Source: Microbacterium sp. (GTDB taxonomy: Bacteria > Actinomycetota > Actinomycetes > Actinomycetales > Microbacteriaceae). Taken from it: DNA of 64,000 bases. The stretch lies in NCBI RefSeq assembly GCF_031180975.1, contig NZ_JAPSLI010000008.1:106905-170904 (forward strand). The letters run 5' to 3'. Numbering within the stretch: the first letter of the stretch is position 1; every line of letters starts with the position of its first letter. The position numbers and the translations under genes are program-made. A model generated the notes under the pieces. It was not told the origin of the DNA. It ran no database searches and saw nothing but the letters and a program-made list of their open reading frames with translations. Below, piece after piece: positions 18,440 to 26,016 of the stretch.

Positions 18440-19360
18440 TTATACATAAGAGCTCGCGGCGATGACGTCAGCGGCTTCCTTCAGCGAGGCGAGCACCTTG
18501 GTGACAGCCGGCGAGCGTCGTTGCGCGCGCAGCACCGTCGCCGTCACGTGGCGATGTCTCGCAGGCAACAGCGGCCGGGATCGGAGCTTCGGATGCTTCA
18601 CGAACGACTGAGTCATGTGCGGCATCACCGCGAGCCCGAGCCCCGATACGACGTAGCTCTGCACCGCAAGGTTGTCATCGGTGGTGATGTCGATGCGGGG
18701 CGAGAAACCGGCGTCACTGCACGCGTTCACGAATTCCTGCCGGCACCGCACGCAGCCGGCGACCCATCGCTCGTCCCGAAGCTCCGACAGTTCGATCTGC
18801 TTCCGCCGGGCGAGGGGATGATCATCCGACAGCATCAGCATCATCGGTTCCTTCAGCAGGGGGAAGCTGGTCAGCTGCGGGTCATCCGCCTCCGGCCCCG
18901 GCTGGTCGTCATATCGGAAGGCGACGACGACGTCGTACTCACCGGCGCGCAGGCCCTGCAGCGACTCGGGCGGCTCCGCCTCGAACAACTCGATCTCGAT
19001 CCCCAGTTGTCGAGAGCGCAACCTCGAGATGGCGGCGGGGACGAGAGTCGCGTTCGCGCTGGGAAACGCGCAGACCCGCACGCGCGCGTCCTTCAGACGG
19101 GTGACGGCCGCGATCCGCTCCTCGGTGGCGCGGAGCTCGGCGAGGATCTCCCCCACACGGGACGCCAGTACCTCGCCCTGCTCACTGAGCTTGAGCCCGC
19201 GGCCCTCGCGGGCGAACAGGGTCGTCTTCAGTTCTCGTTCGAAGGCCTTCATCTGCTGGCTGACCCCAGGCTGGGTGTAGCCGAGTTCGCGTGCCGCCCC
19301 AGCGAAGCTACCGATCCGGACGACGGCCTCGAAGGTCAGAAGCCTTTGTGTGTCGAGCAT
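18440..19360 (-). CDS. LysR family transcriptional regulator
   Basis: A 306-residue regulator with an N-terminal winged HTH (RLLTFEAVVRIGSFAGAARELGYTQPGVSQQ, quoted in parts; residues 6-36) and a two-lobed effector domain from about residue 92. The effector domain has cysteines at 203, 206 and 214 (AGCVRCR and NAC), a pattern that may serve thiol or ligand sensing. ATG at 19360 gives the standard LysR N-terminus. It faces away from the MHS transporter (divergent starts 19360 and 19523) and toward cds1, so it may control either side. Confidence 0.9.
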   Translation of the reverse strand: MLDTQRLLTFEAVVRIGSFAGAARELGYTQPGVSQQMKAFERELKTTLFAREGRGLKLSEQGEVLASRVGEILAELRATEERIAAVTRLKDARVRVCAFPSANATLVPAAISRLRSRQLGIEIELFEAEPPESLQGLRAGEYDVVVAFRYDDQPGPEADDPQLTSFPLLKEPMMLMLSDDHPLARRKQIELSELRDERWVAGCVRCRQEFVNACSDAGFSPRIDITTDDNLAVQSYVVSGLGLAVMPHMTQSFVKHPKLRSRPLLPARHRHVTATVLRAQRRSPAVTKVLASLKEAADVIAASSYV

Positions 19361-19522
19361 GCACGAAGTATAAGCGCAGGTTTGATATGAGCAAGAAGAT
19401 TGCCATTTGATGTTTGCCCGGATACGCCCATGATGAAGTGACCGCAACACCCGAAGCGGTCCGAGCGCGTACGAGCATCGAGGCTGGTGCGCACCGCCAC
19501 AGCATTCGAAGGAGAAGGCAAC

Positions 19523-20848
19523 ATGGCCTCGACAAGAGCGGAATCACCGCACGACCGCGGCGTGCGGCTGCGCGCGATCAGCGGCAGCGTCATCGGCACG
19601 GCGCTGGAGTGGTACGACTTCTTTCTGTACGGCACCGCCGCCGCGCTGGTGTTCAACGTCGTGTTCTTCCCGACGGTCGACCCGCTCATCGGCACGCTGC
19701 TGGCGTTCGGCAGCTTCGCGGTCGGCTTCATCGCCCGCCCGATCGGCGCGATCGTCTTCGGCAACTACGGCGACCGCATCGGGCGCAAGAAGATCCTGAT
19801 CATCACACTCATGATCATGGGCATCTCGACCATGATCATCGGCATGCTTCCCGGCTACAACACAGTCGGGATCTTCGCGCCGATCGCCCTGACGGTGTTG
19901 CGCTTCGTGCAGGGGTTCGGGCTCGGCGGCGAATGGGGCGGCGCTGTTCTCATGTCGCTGGAGCATGGCGACCCGAAGCGGCGCGGCTTTGCGGCCAGCT
20001 GGCCGCAGATCGGTGTGCCACTGGGGCTCCTGCTGGCGAACGGGGCGCTGACCGTCATGCTCTGGATCACCGACGAGGAGGCATTCCTGGCCTGTGGCTG
20101 GCGCGTGCCGTTCCTGCTCAGCGCGGCTCTCATCGCGATCGGCCTGTGGATCCGGCTTCGCGTGACCGAGTCGCCCGAGTTCGAGAAGTTGGCGGCTGAG
20201 GGCAAGCGGGTCAAGATCCCGATCCTCGAGGTCCTGCGCAGCCAGAAGCGAGAGCTGCTCATCGCCACCGGCTCCCGCATCGGCACCGACGTCGCGTTCT
20301 ACATCTTCGTGCTGTTCGTCGTCACCTACCTCACTCAGATGGTCGGCGTGGACCAGGCCACCGCGACGCTCGTGGTGCTGATCAGCGCCGCGACGATGAT
20401 CCTGTTCATCCCGGTGTTCGGCGCGCTCTCCGACAGGCTGGGCCGACGTCCTGTGTACCTCGGCGGGGCGATCGGGGCGCTTGCCTGGGTGTTCGCGTTC
20501 TTCCCGCTGCTGGAGACACAGAACCTCGCGCTCATCATCGTCGCGGACTTCGTCGGCATGCTCTGCTGGGCGGCGATGTACGGCCCGCTCGCCGCGTTCA
20601 CGACCGAGCTGTTCCCTGCGAACGTCCGCTACAGCGGCGCATCGCTCGGCTATCAGCTCTCCGGCATCCTGGGTGGCGCGCTGGCGCCCATCATCGCCGT
20701 CTCCCTTTACGGACGCTTCCAGAGCTGGGTGCCGATCGCGGCGTACGTAGCGGCCATGCTGCTCATCACCGTCGTCTCGGTGCTGGTTGCACGGGAGTCT
20801 TGCCGGGACACCCCTGAGCTCGCCGCGGCACCGGTGGAGGTGCAGTGA
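19523..20848 (+). CDS. MFS transporter, MHS (metabolite:H+ symporter) family
   Basis: A 441-residue permease with twelve predicted membrane segments. It has the MHS hallmarks GTALEWYDFFLYGTAAALVF (residues about 21-40), FGNYGDRIGRKKIL after helix 2, RFVQGFGLGGEWGGAVLMSLEH and LSDRLGRRPVYLGGA. Relatives (ProP, ShiA, PcaK-like) import organic acids and compatible solutes with protons. An excellent GAAGGAGAAGG site precedes the ATG. The gene runs into RidA (1-nt overlap) and an amidohydrolase, so it probably imports the substrate of that pathway. Confidence 0.93.
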   Translation: MASTRAESPHDRGVRLRAISGSVIGTALEWYDFFLYGTAAALVFNVVFFPTVDPLIGTLLAFGSFAVGFIARPIGAIVFGNYGDRIGRKKILIITLMIMGISTMIIGMLPGYNTVGIFAPIALTVLRFVQGFGLGGEWGGAVLMSLEHGDPKRRGFAASWPQIGVPLGLLLANGALTVMLWITDEEAFLACGWRVPFLLSAALIAIGLWIRLRVTESPEFEKLAAEGKRVKIPILEVLRSQKRELLIATGSRIGTDVAFYIFVLFVVTYLTQMVGVDQATATLVVLISAATMILFIPVFGALSDRLGRRPVYLGGAIGALAWVFAFFPLLETQNLALIIVADFVGMLCWAAMYGPLAAFTTELFPANVRYSGASLGYQLSGILGGALAPIIAVSLYGRFQSWVPIAAYVAAMLLITVVSVLVARESCRDTPELAAAPVEVQ

Positions 20849-21339
20849 TGGCCACGTTGACCCACCGGGACGTGCTTCGGAATCTGCAGGACGCCGGACA
20901 TACTCTCCCCGAGATGCAATCCGCGATCGCCGCCTACACACCCGCGCTGCGGGTGGGCGCCCTCGCATTCACCTCGGGCCAGCTGCCCCTCATCGACGGA
21001 AGGCTGCCGGTCGCCGGAAAGGTGGGCTACGGTGCCGGCCTGGTGGATCCGGCCACGGCGACCGACCTCGCGGCACGTTGCGCGCTGAACGCCTTGGCCG
21101 CGCTCGCAGTCGCGGTCGGCGACCTCGGATGCGTGTCGCGGGTCGTGAAGGTGACCGGCTTCGTCGCGAGCGATCCCGACTTCTCAGAGCAGTCCACCGT
21201 CGTCGACGGCGCGAGCACCCTGCTGCACCAGGCATTCGGCGATGCCGGCGTCCACACGCGCTCCGCCGTAGGCGTCGCGGTGCTTCCGAAGGACAGCCCG
21301 GTCGAGGTCGAGCTCGTCGTCGAGCTCCACCCCGCCTGA
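20848..21339 (+). CDS. RidA/YjgF family protein
   Basis: A 163-residue protein of the RidA superfamily (long, XRE_TdcF/YER057c-like subgroup): VGALAFTSGQLPLIDGRLPVAGKVG near residue 35 (in parts) and SRVVKVTGFVASDPDF near residue 108. Canonical RidA enzymes deaminate reactive enamines and imines; the usual catalytic Arg region is modified here, so the activity may differ. The gene lies between a transporter and an enamidase-like hydrolase, whose product would be an enamine or imine, giving a coherent role in the same pathway. Confidence 0.85.
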   Translation: MATLTHRDVLRNLQDAGHTLPEMQSAIAAYTPALRVGALAFTSGQLPLIDGRLPVAGKVGYGAGLVDPATATDLAARCALNALAALAVAVGDLGCVSRVVKVTGFVASDPDFSEQSTVVDGASTLLHQAFGDAGVHTRSAVGVAVLPKDSPVEVELVVELHPA

Positions 21340-21403
21340 CGATGAAGAATCCGAGTTCCCGCACCAGCGGGTGTCAACAACAACACTGATTGGCGGTACA
21401 GCA

Positions 21404-22609
21404 ATGACCTGGGACGAAACCTATTCCGAGGGCTTCTTCGGCCCGACCACGGGCTCCCTCCTCATCAAGAACCTGCGGGGAGTCGTCACCGGCCGCCTCG
21501 GTGACCCCCTTCGCGAGGTGGAGACGATCCGCGTCGTCAGCGGCCGCATCGAGCAGATCGGCGGAGCGGCGGATGCTGAGGCTGATGTCGTGATCGACGC
21601 GAATGGAGCCGTGGCGCTGCCCGGTCTGTTCGACACGCACACCCACTTCGCGATCGGCGACTTCAACCCGAAGCAGAACACGGTCGGCTTCATTGAGAGC
21701 TACATGCACGGCGGCGTCACGTCGATGATGTCAGCGGGCGAGGTGCACTTTCCGGGACGGCCCATGGACCGCTTCGGCGTCAAGGCCGTCGCCGTCGCGG
21801 CGAACCGCTCGTTCACTCTCAACCGCCCCGGTGGCGTCCGCATCCACGGCGGCTCGCTGATGACCGGTCCGTACATGGAGGAGGAGGACTACGAGGACCT
21901 CGCCCGGCAGGGCATATGGCTCATGAAGGTCGGGTTCGGCGGGTTCAACAAGCCGACGGATGCCGTGCCGCACGTGCGCTGGGCGCAGGCGGCGGGCTTC
22001 GTGGTGATGTCGCACTCCGGCGGTGCATCGTCGGTGCCCGGGGTGGCGCCGATCACGGTCGACGACTTGATCGCCATGGCTCCTGACATCGCCGGCCACA
22101 TCAACGGCGGCACCACGAGCCTGCCGGAGCTTCATGTCGAGCGGCTCGTGAAGGAGTCGACCGCGGCACTGCAACTGGTGCAGGCCGGCAACCTGTCGGC
22201 GAGCCTCCACATTCAGCGGCTGGCCGCCGAGAACGATGCGCTCGACCGCGTGATCCTCGGCTCCGACACCCCGTCGGGCACCGGTGTGATGCCGCTCGCG
22301 ATCATCAAGACGATCGCCGAGCTGTCGTCCATCGGCGGCGTGCCGGCGACCGACGTCATCGCCTATGCGACGAGCAACGCCGCCCGTGTGCTGCGTCGAG
22401 AGGAGGGCGTGCTCGAGGACGGGCGCCCCGCCGACATCGTCCTCGTGCAGCAGCCCGTGGGCGGACCCGCAGACCACCCGATCGACGCTCTGAACCGGGG
22501 TGACATCACCGGCATCGCGAGCGTCATCATCAACGGCCAGATCCGCGCGCTGCGCAGCCGGAACTCGCCCGCGCCGATCCGGGAAGTAGAGGTGCAGCCG
22601 CACCGCTGA
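21404..22609 (+). CDS. Enamidase-like amidohydrolase
   Basis: A 401-residue metal-dependent hydrolase. The metal motif is DTHTHFAIGDFNPKQNT (about 76-92). SYMHGGVTSMMSAGEVHFPG and the histidines in VVMSHSGGAS and AGHINGGTTS follow, and GSDTPSGTGVMPLAI supplies the last metal Asp. This order and wording closely recall bacterial enamidase of anaerobic nicotinate degradation, which opens a cyclic enamide to release ammonia. The true substrate here is inferred only. An in-frame GTG at 21371 could add 11 residues; ATG at 21404 was chosen for the fit of the N-terminus. Confidence 0.82.
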   Translation: MTWDETYSEGFFGPTTGSLLIKNLRGVVTGRLGDPLREVETIRVVSGRIEQIGGAADAEADVVIDANGAVALPGLFDTHTHFAIGDFNPKQNTVGFIESYMHGGVTSMMSAGEVHFPGRPMDRFGVKAVAVAANRSFTLNRPGGVRIHGGSLMTGPYMEEEDYEDLARQGIWLMKVGFGGFNKPTDAVPHVRWAQAAGFVVMSHSGGASSVPGVAPITVDDLIAMAPDIAGHINGGTTSLPELHVERLVKESTAALQLVQAGNLSASLHIQRLAAENDALDRVILGSDTPSGTGVMPLAIIKTIAELSSIGGVPATDVIAYATSNAARVLRREEGVLEDGRPADIVLVQQPVGGPADHPIDALNRGDITGIASVIINGQIRALRSRNSPAPIREVEVQPHR

Positions 22610-22617
22610 GTGGACGG

Positions 22618-22655
22618 GGTGGGCGGATGGCGGGGAGACCCGGCATCCGCCCACC
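22618..22655. terminator. Bidirectional hairpin terminator
   Basis: A 17-bp stem with one mismatch (GGTGGGCGGATGGCGGG / CCCGGCATCCGCCCACC) and a 4-nt loop lies between the convergent ends of the amidohydrolase and GlxA-type gene. There is no U-run. Confidence 0.6.
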
Positions 22656-22676
22656 CTCACGCCACGCGAACAGTGA

Positions 22677-23657
22677 CTATGATCCGCCCGACGCGATCGG
22701 CGACTCGGCTTCGCGGGGCGCGCGGAAGCGGCGCCGGTACTCGGTCGGCGTCGTCGCGTACTCGTCTGCGAAGTTCTGCCTCATCGTGATCGGGCTGGCG
22801 AAGCCGCAACGTGCGGCGATGGCGTCGACGGGGAGGTCGGTCGTCTCGAGCAGACGCCTCGCTTCCTCGACTCGCCGCTCGCGCACCCAGGTCGCTGGGG
22901 TTGTCCCTGTCGATTCCTTGAATGCACGGATGAAGCTGCGTCGGCTCATATGCGCGGCACGTGCAAAGTCATCGACGCCCAGCCGCTCGTCCAGATGCTC
23001 GATCGCCCAGTCCAGCGCCTCCGCGATCGGACTGGTTCCGTTGCGCTGCGGCACCGGGCGCTCGATGTACTGCGCCTGGCCGCCACTGCGGTGCGGGGCG
23101 ACGACGAGGCTGCGGGCCACGCTGTTCGCGGCCGCCGTCCCCAGCCGCGAGCGCACGATGTGCAGGCACGCGTCGATGCCCGCCGCCGTGCCCGCCGAGG
23201 TGAGAACGTCGCCATGATCGATGTACAGGACGGTGCGGTCCACCGCGATGGTTGGATGCCGATCATGAAAGGCATCCAGCGACTGCCAGTGCGTCACGGC
23301 CGCGCGCTCGTCGAGAAGCCCGCTGTCCGCGATGGGGAACGCCCCGAGGCAGAGGCCAGCCACCGCGGAACCGCGTGCGTGGGCCGATCGGAGCGCCGCC
23401 ACGAGCGCGTCGGCTGGCGTACGCCGGTCGTCGTGCCAAGACGGGATCACAATGAGATCGGCTTCGACCGCCGCGGAGAGGTCCGACACCCCGCCGATCC
23501 GGTAGCCCTCCGCAGTCGTGATCTCCGACCCGCTCTCGTTGAACAGCACTGTCTCCCACTGGCCCAGTCCCTGCCGCGCGACCTCGCCGAACACCATCTG
23601 CGGAACCGCGAGGTGGAACATCGTCGCGCCGTCGAAGGCGTAGACCGCTATCCGCAT
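22677..23657 (-). CDS. GlxA family transcriptional regulator (DJ-1/PfpI sensor + AraC HTH)
   Basis: A 326-residue regulator. The N-terminal DJ-1/PfpI domain (about 1-180) has the nucleophile-elbow segment GSAVAGLCLGAFPIADSGLL with Cys present, although no catalysis is implied. The C-terminal AraC HTH pair (about 215-315) includes LGVDDFARAAHMSRRSFIRAFKE (in parts) and VDAIAARCGFASPITMRQNF. ATG at 23657 follows GGCGGACA. It is divergent from the isochorismatase-fold gene (139 nt apart) and convergent with the amidohydrolase, so it is the likely activator of this island. Confidence 0.92.
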   Translation of the reverse strand: MRIAVYAFDGATMFHLAVPQMVFGEVARQGLGQWETVLFNESGSEITTAEGYRIGGVSDLSAAVEADLIVIPSWHDDRRTPADALVAALRSAHARGSAVAGLCLGAFPIADSGLLDERAAVTHWQSLDAFHDRHPTIAVDRTVLYIDHGDVLTSAGTAAGIDACLHIVRSRLGTAAANSVARSLVVAPHRSGGQAQYIERPVPQRNGTSPIAEALDWAIEHLDERLGVDDFARAAHMSRRSFIRAFKESTGTTPATWVRERRVEEARRLLETTDLPVDAIAARCGFASPITMRQNFADEYATTPTEYRRRFRAPREAESPIASGGS

Positions 23658-23795
23658 GTTGTCCTGTCCGCCTCGCTTTGGCCTGATTCCATCGTTGCTT
23701 TGCACTCGTGCCAATTGTGCCACTGGAGAAGCCGGGAGAGGCTGTGAATGCGAGGTTTCCCTCGCCGCCCGCAACTACCCGAACCAGGAGGAAGC

Positions 23796-24428
23796 ATGAC
23801 CGCTCCCCGCCGCGCACTGATCGTCATCGACCCGCAGGAGGAGTACTTCACCGGACTGCTCCCCATCCAGCATCCACCTCGTGACGAGTCCGTGCAGCGC
23901 ATCGCCGCTGCCATCGATGCGGCCAGATCCGCCGGTATCCCGATCGTCATGGTGCAGCACTCGGCGGGTGACGAGGCGCCGGTTTTCAACCCCACAGCGC
24001 CCGGTTTCGCCCTGCACCCCTCGCTCGAGGAGCACGACTCGTCGACCTGGAAGCGCGTGACCAAGAGCTACAGCTCCGTCTTCCCCGGCACGGACGTCGA
24101 GGAGTGGTTGCGCACGGAGGGTCTCGACACGATCACGCTGGCGGGATACATGACGAACAACTGCATCCTCGCGACCGCCGTGGAGGCCGAGGCTCGCGGG
24201 ATCGCCGTCGAGGTCCTCTCCGACGCGACCGGTGCGATCGACATCACCAACGAAGCCGGCTCGGTCAGCGCCGAGACCGTACACAACACGCTGCTCGCCT
24301 TGCTGCACTCCAACTTCGCCGCTGTCGCATCCACGGAAGCATGGTCGAGCGCCGTCGCCTCCGGCGAAGGCCTGAACAAGAGCAACCTGGTCGAGTCAGC
24401 GGCCGCCGGCGCGGCAGCGTTCGCGTGA
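23796..24428 (+). CDS. Isochorismatase-fold cysteine hydrolase
   Basis: A 210-residue hydrolase of the nicotinamidase/isochorismatase superfamily. The catalytic triad can be read as Asp in ALIVIDPQEEYF (residue about 13), Lys in WKRVTKSYSSVF and Cys in GYMTNNCILATAVEAEARG, where TNNC replaces the commoner TDVC. Family members hydrolyse amides such as nicotinamide, maleamate or carbamoyl compounds. A perfect AGGAGGA site lies 4 nt before the ATG. Its stop overlaps the GTG of the LLM oxidoreductase (GTGA). It would suit the amide step after ring opening in the same pathway. Confidence 0.88.
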   Translation: MTAPRRALIVIDPQEEYFTGLLPIQHPPRDESVQRIAAAIDAARSAGIPIVMVQHSAGDEAPVFNPTAPGFALHPSLEEHDSSTWKRVTKSYSSVFPGTDVEEWLRTEGLDTITLAGYMTNNCILATAVEAEARGIAVEVLSDATGAIDITNEAGSVSAETVHNTLLALLHSNFAAVASTEAWSSAVASGEGLNKSNLVESAAAGAAAFA

Positions 24429-25519
24429 ACGACTCGACAACGCAAGAACGCTCGTCGCGCGCGCCCGTCTTCGGCACCGCCCCGTTCGCCCTCTCTGTGC
24501 TCGACGGTGGCCTCACCGGCATCGGCCACTCCGCGCAACAGTCCCTGGAAGAGGTCGTCCGCGCGGCGAGGCTGGCCGATGACCGGGGCTACCGACGGTT
24601 CTGGATGTCCGAGCACCACGCCATGCCGGGCGCAACGATCGCCTCGCCGCAGCTGATGATCGCCCGGCTGATCGGCGAGACGCGGCGCATCCGGCTCGGT
24701 GCCGGCGGAGTGATGCTCCCCAACCACGTTCCGCTCATCGTGGCGGAGCAGTTCGGGATGCTGGAGGCTCTCGCACCCGGAAGGATCGATCTCGGAGTCG
24801 GACGGGCACCCGGTACCGATCCCGCGACGGCGGCCGCGCTGCGCCGACCGTCGGCAAGCGACGACTTCGCAGCTCAGGTGGACGAGCTGCTCGCATTCCT
24901 CGGCGATGAGTTCCCGGCGGGGCACCGCTACCACGGCGTGCATGCCGTACCCGGCCCGTGGCAGGACGTGCAGAACGAGGTGCCGCGCGCCACCCAGGGA
25001 GCGAATGTGTGGATCCTCGGGTCTTCCCCGTATTCGGCGCTCGTCGCAGCCCGGCTCGGCCGACCCTACGCGTTCGCTCTGCAGTTCGGCAGCGCTGACG
25101 TCCTGAACGCGATGAGCCTGTATCGGCAGCACTTCCGGCGATCCGCGGTGCTGGAGCAGCCGTACGCCCTGGTCAGCGTCGGCGTCGTGGCGGATCACGA
25201 TGAGCGCGAGGCGCGGCGCCAGGCGTCGACCACGGCGATGGCCATGATGCGCATGTTCCAGAGGGAGCCGTTCGCGTACCCTTCGCCGGACGACGTCGAG
25301 GCCTTCCCCGCCTCCTCGCACCAGCGGGCCTTCCTCGACGAGTGGACTGATCGCACTATCCACGGTTCCCCTGCTCACGTCGCGGCACAGCTCGAAGAGC
25401 TCCAGACTCTCACCGGCGCGGACGAGCTCATGCTCGTCGTCGGCTCGCACTCGCTGGCGTCACGGTCGCGCACGATCAGGCTGATGGCCGACCACTATCA
25501 GGCCGGCGAGCAGACCTGA
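24425..25519 (+). CDS. LLM class flavin-dependent oxidoreductase
   Basis: A 364-residue bacterial-luciferase-like protein (group with MsnO8-type flavoproteins): SVLDGGLTGIG at the N-terminus, RFWMSEHHAMPGATIASPQL (about 59-78), IRLGAGGVMLPNHVPLIVAEQF and PGRIDLGVGRAPGTDP. The long TIM barrel binds reduced FMN for mono-oxygenation or dehydrogenation. The GTG start overlaps the upstream stop by 4 nt. In an N-heterocycle pathway it could provide the oxygenase step. No partner reductase is seen in the window. Confidence 0.88.
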   Translation: MNDSTTQERSSRAPVFGTAPFALSVLDGGLTGIGHSAQQSLEEVVRAARLADDRGYRRFWMSEHHAMPGATIASPQLMIARLIGETRRIRLGAGGVMLPNHVPLIVAEQFGMLEALAPGRIDLGVGRAPGTDPATAAALRRPSASDDFAAQVDELLAFLGDEFPAGHRYHGVHAVPGPWQDVQNEVPRATQGANVWILGSSPYSALVAARLGRPYAFALQFGSADVLNAMSLYRQHFRRSAVLEQPYALVSVGVVADHDEREARRQASTTAMAMMRMFQREPFAYPSPDDVEAFPASSHQRAFLDEWTDRTIHGSPAHVAAQLEELQTLTGADELMLVVGSHSLASRSRTIRLMADHYQAGEQT

Positions 25520-25544
25520 TCTCGGTCGGCGGGCCGACCGTCTA

Positions 25545-25735
25545 GGCGAGCGAGAGGAAGAGCTTCTCGAGCTCCTCCTTCGTCGGCCCGTCGGGCTGAT
25601 CAGCCGGTTGACGACCTTGTGCTGGGCCGCGTCCACCTGGCCGATCATGCCGCCCTCCCCTCATCCGCCCCATCGACCTCGGTCTCGACCGTGAGGACAT
25701 CGCCCGCGCGATCCCCGAGGATCGCACGCAGTGTC
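25545..25735 (-). pseudogene. Coding remnant, frameshifted, unrecognised
   Basis: On the minus strand two short frames join if one or two frameshifts are allowed. One begins MTTLRAILGDRAGDVLTVET and ends in an ATGA-type junction with MIGQVDAAQHKVVNRLI. After a shift this becomes QPDGPTKEELEKLFLSLA before a stop. Each piece has plausible codon use, yet no intact gene fits. The family is not recognised. It could be a decayed gene or chance frames. Confidence 0.3.
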
Positions 25736-25785
25736 GTCATCCCACCCCCGAGCGAGGCCGAGTCGAAGCCTGACTGCGCGAGACG

Positions 25786-25959
25786 CGGCCGGCGAGATCG
25801 AGCTGAACGGCGCCGCAATCGCCCTGGCCACCGACGGCGAGTTCGAGCTGGCATCAGGACGAGCGCATCTCGGTGCCGCGCGCTCGCGCGGTTCTGATCT
25901 CCCGCGCCGCCTCCGTGCAGATCAGTGGCACCAGCCGCCTGTTCATCGTCGCCGACTGA
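25786..25959 (+). pseudogene. Coding remnant, 3' end of an unrecognised gene
   Basis: On the plus strand EIELNGAAIALATDGEFELA continues after a one-base shift as DERISVPRARAVLISRAA and ends LFIVAD-stop. There is no start or upstream part. It looks like the tail of a decayed gene. The combined stretch 25520-25972 otherwise holds nothing recognisable. Confidence 0.25.
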
Positions 25960-25972
25960 CCGACGGCGATGA

Positions 25973-26000
25973 AGCGGCCGCCCGTCGCCGGGCGGCCGCT
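25973..26000. terminator. Perfect 12-bp GC hairpin after the GH26 gene
   Basis: AGCGGCCGCCCG-TCGC-CGGGCGGCCGCT is a perfect stem 16 nt past the stop of the minus-strand mannanase gene. It probably ends the importer-mannanase operon. There is no T-tract, as is common in actinobacteria. Confidence 0.6.
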
Positions 26001-26016
26001 CAGTGCTGCCAGAGGG

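Noticed and set aside
23796..24428. Specific call as nicotinamidase (pncA)
   Set aside because: The Cys motif is TNNC and the metal-binding DxHxxxH pattern of nicotinamidases is not seen; only the superfamily can be supported.
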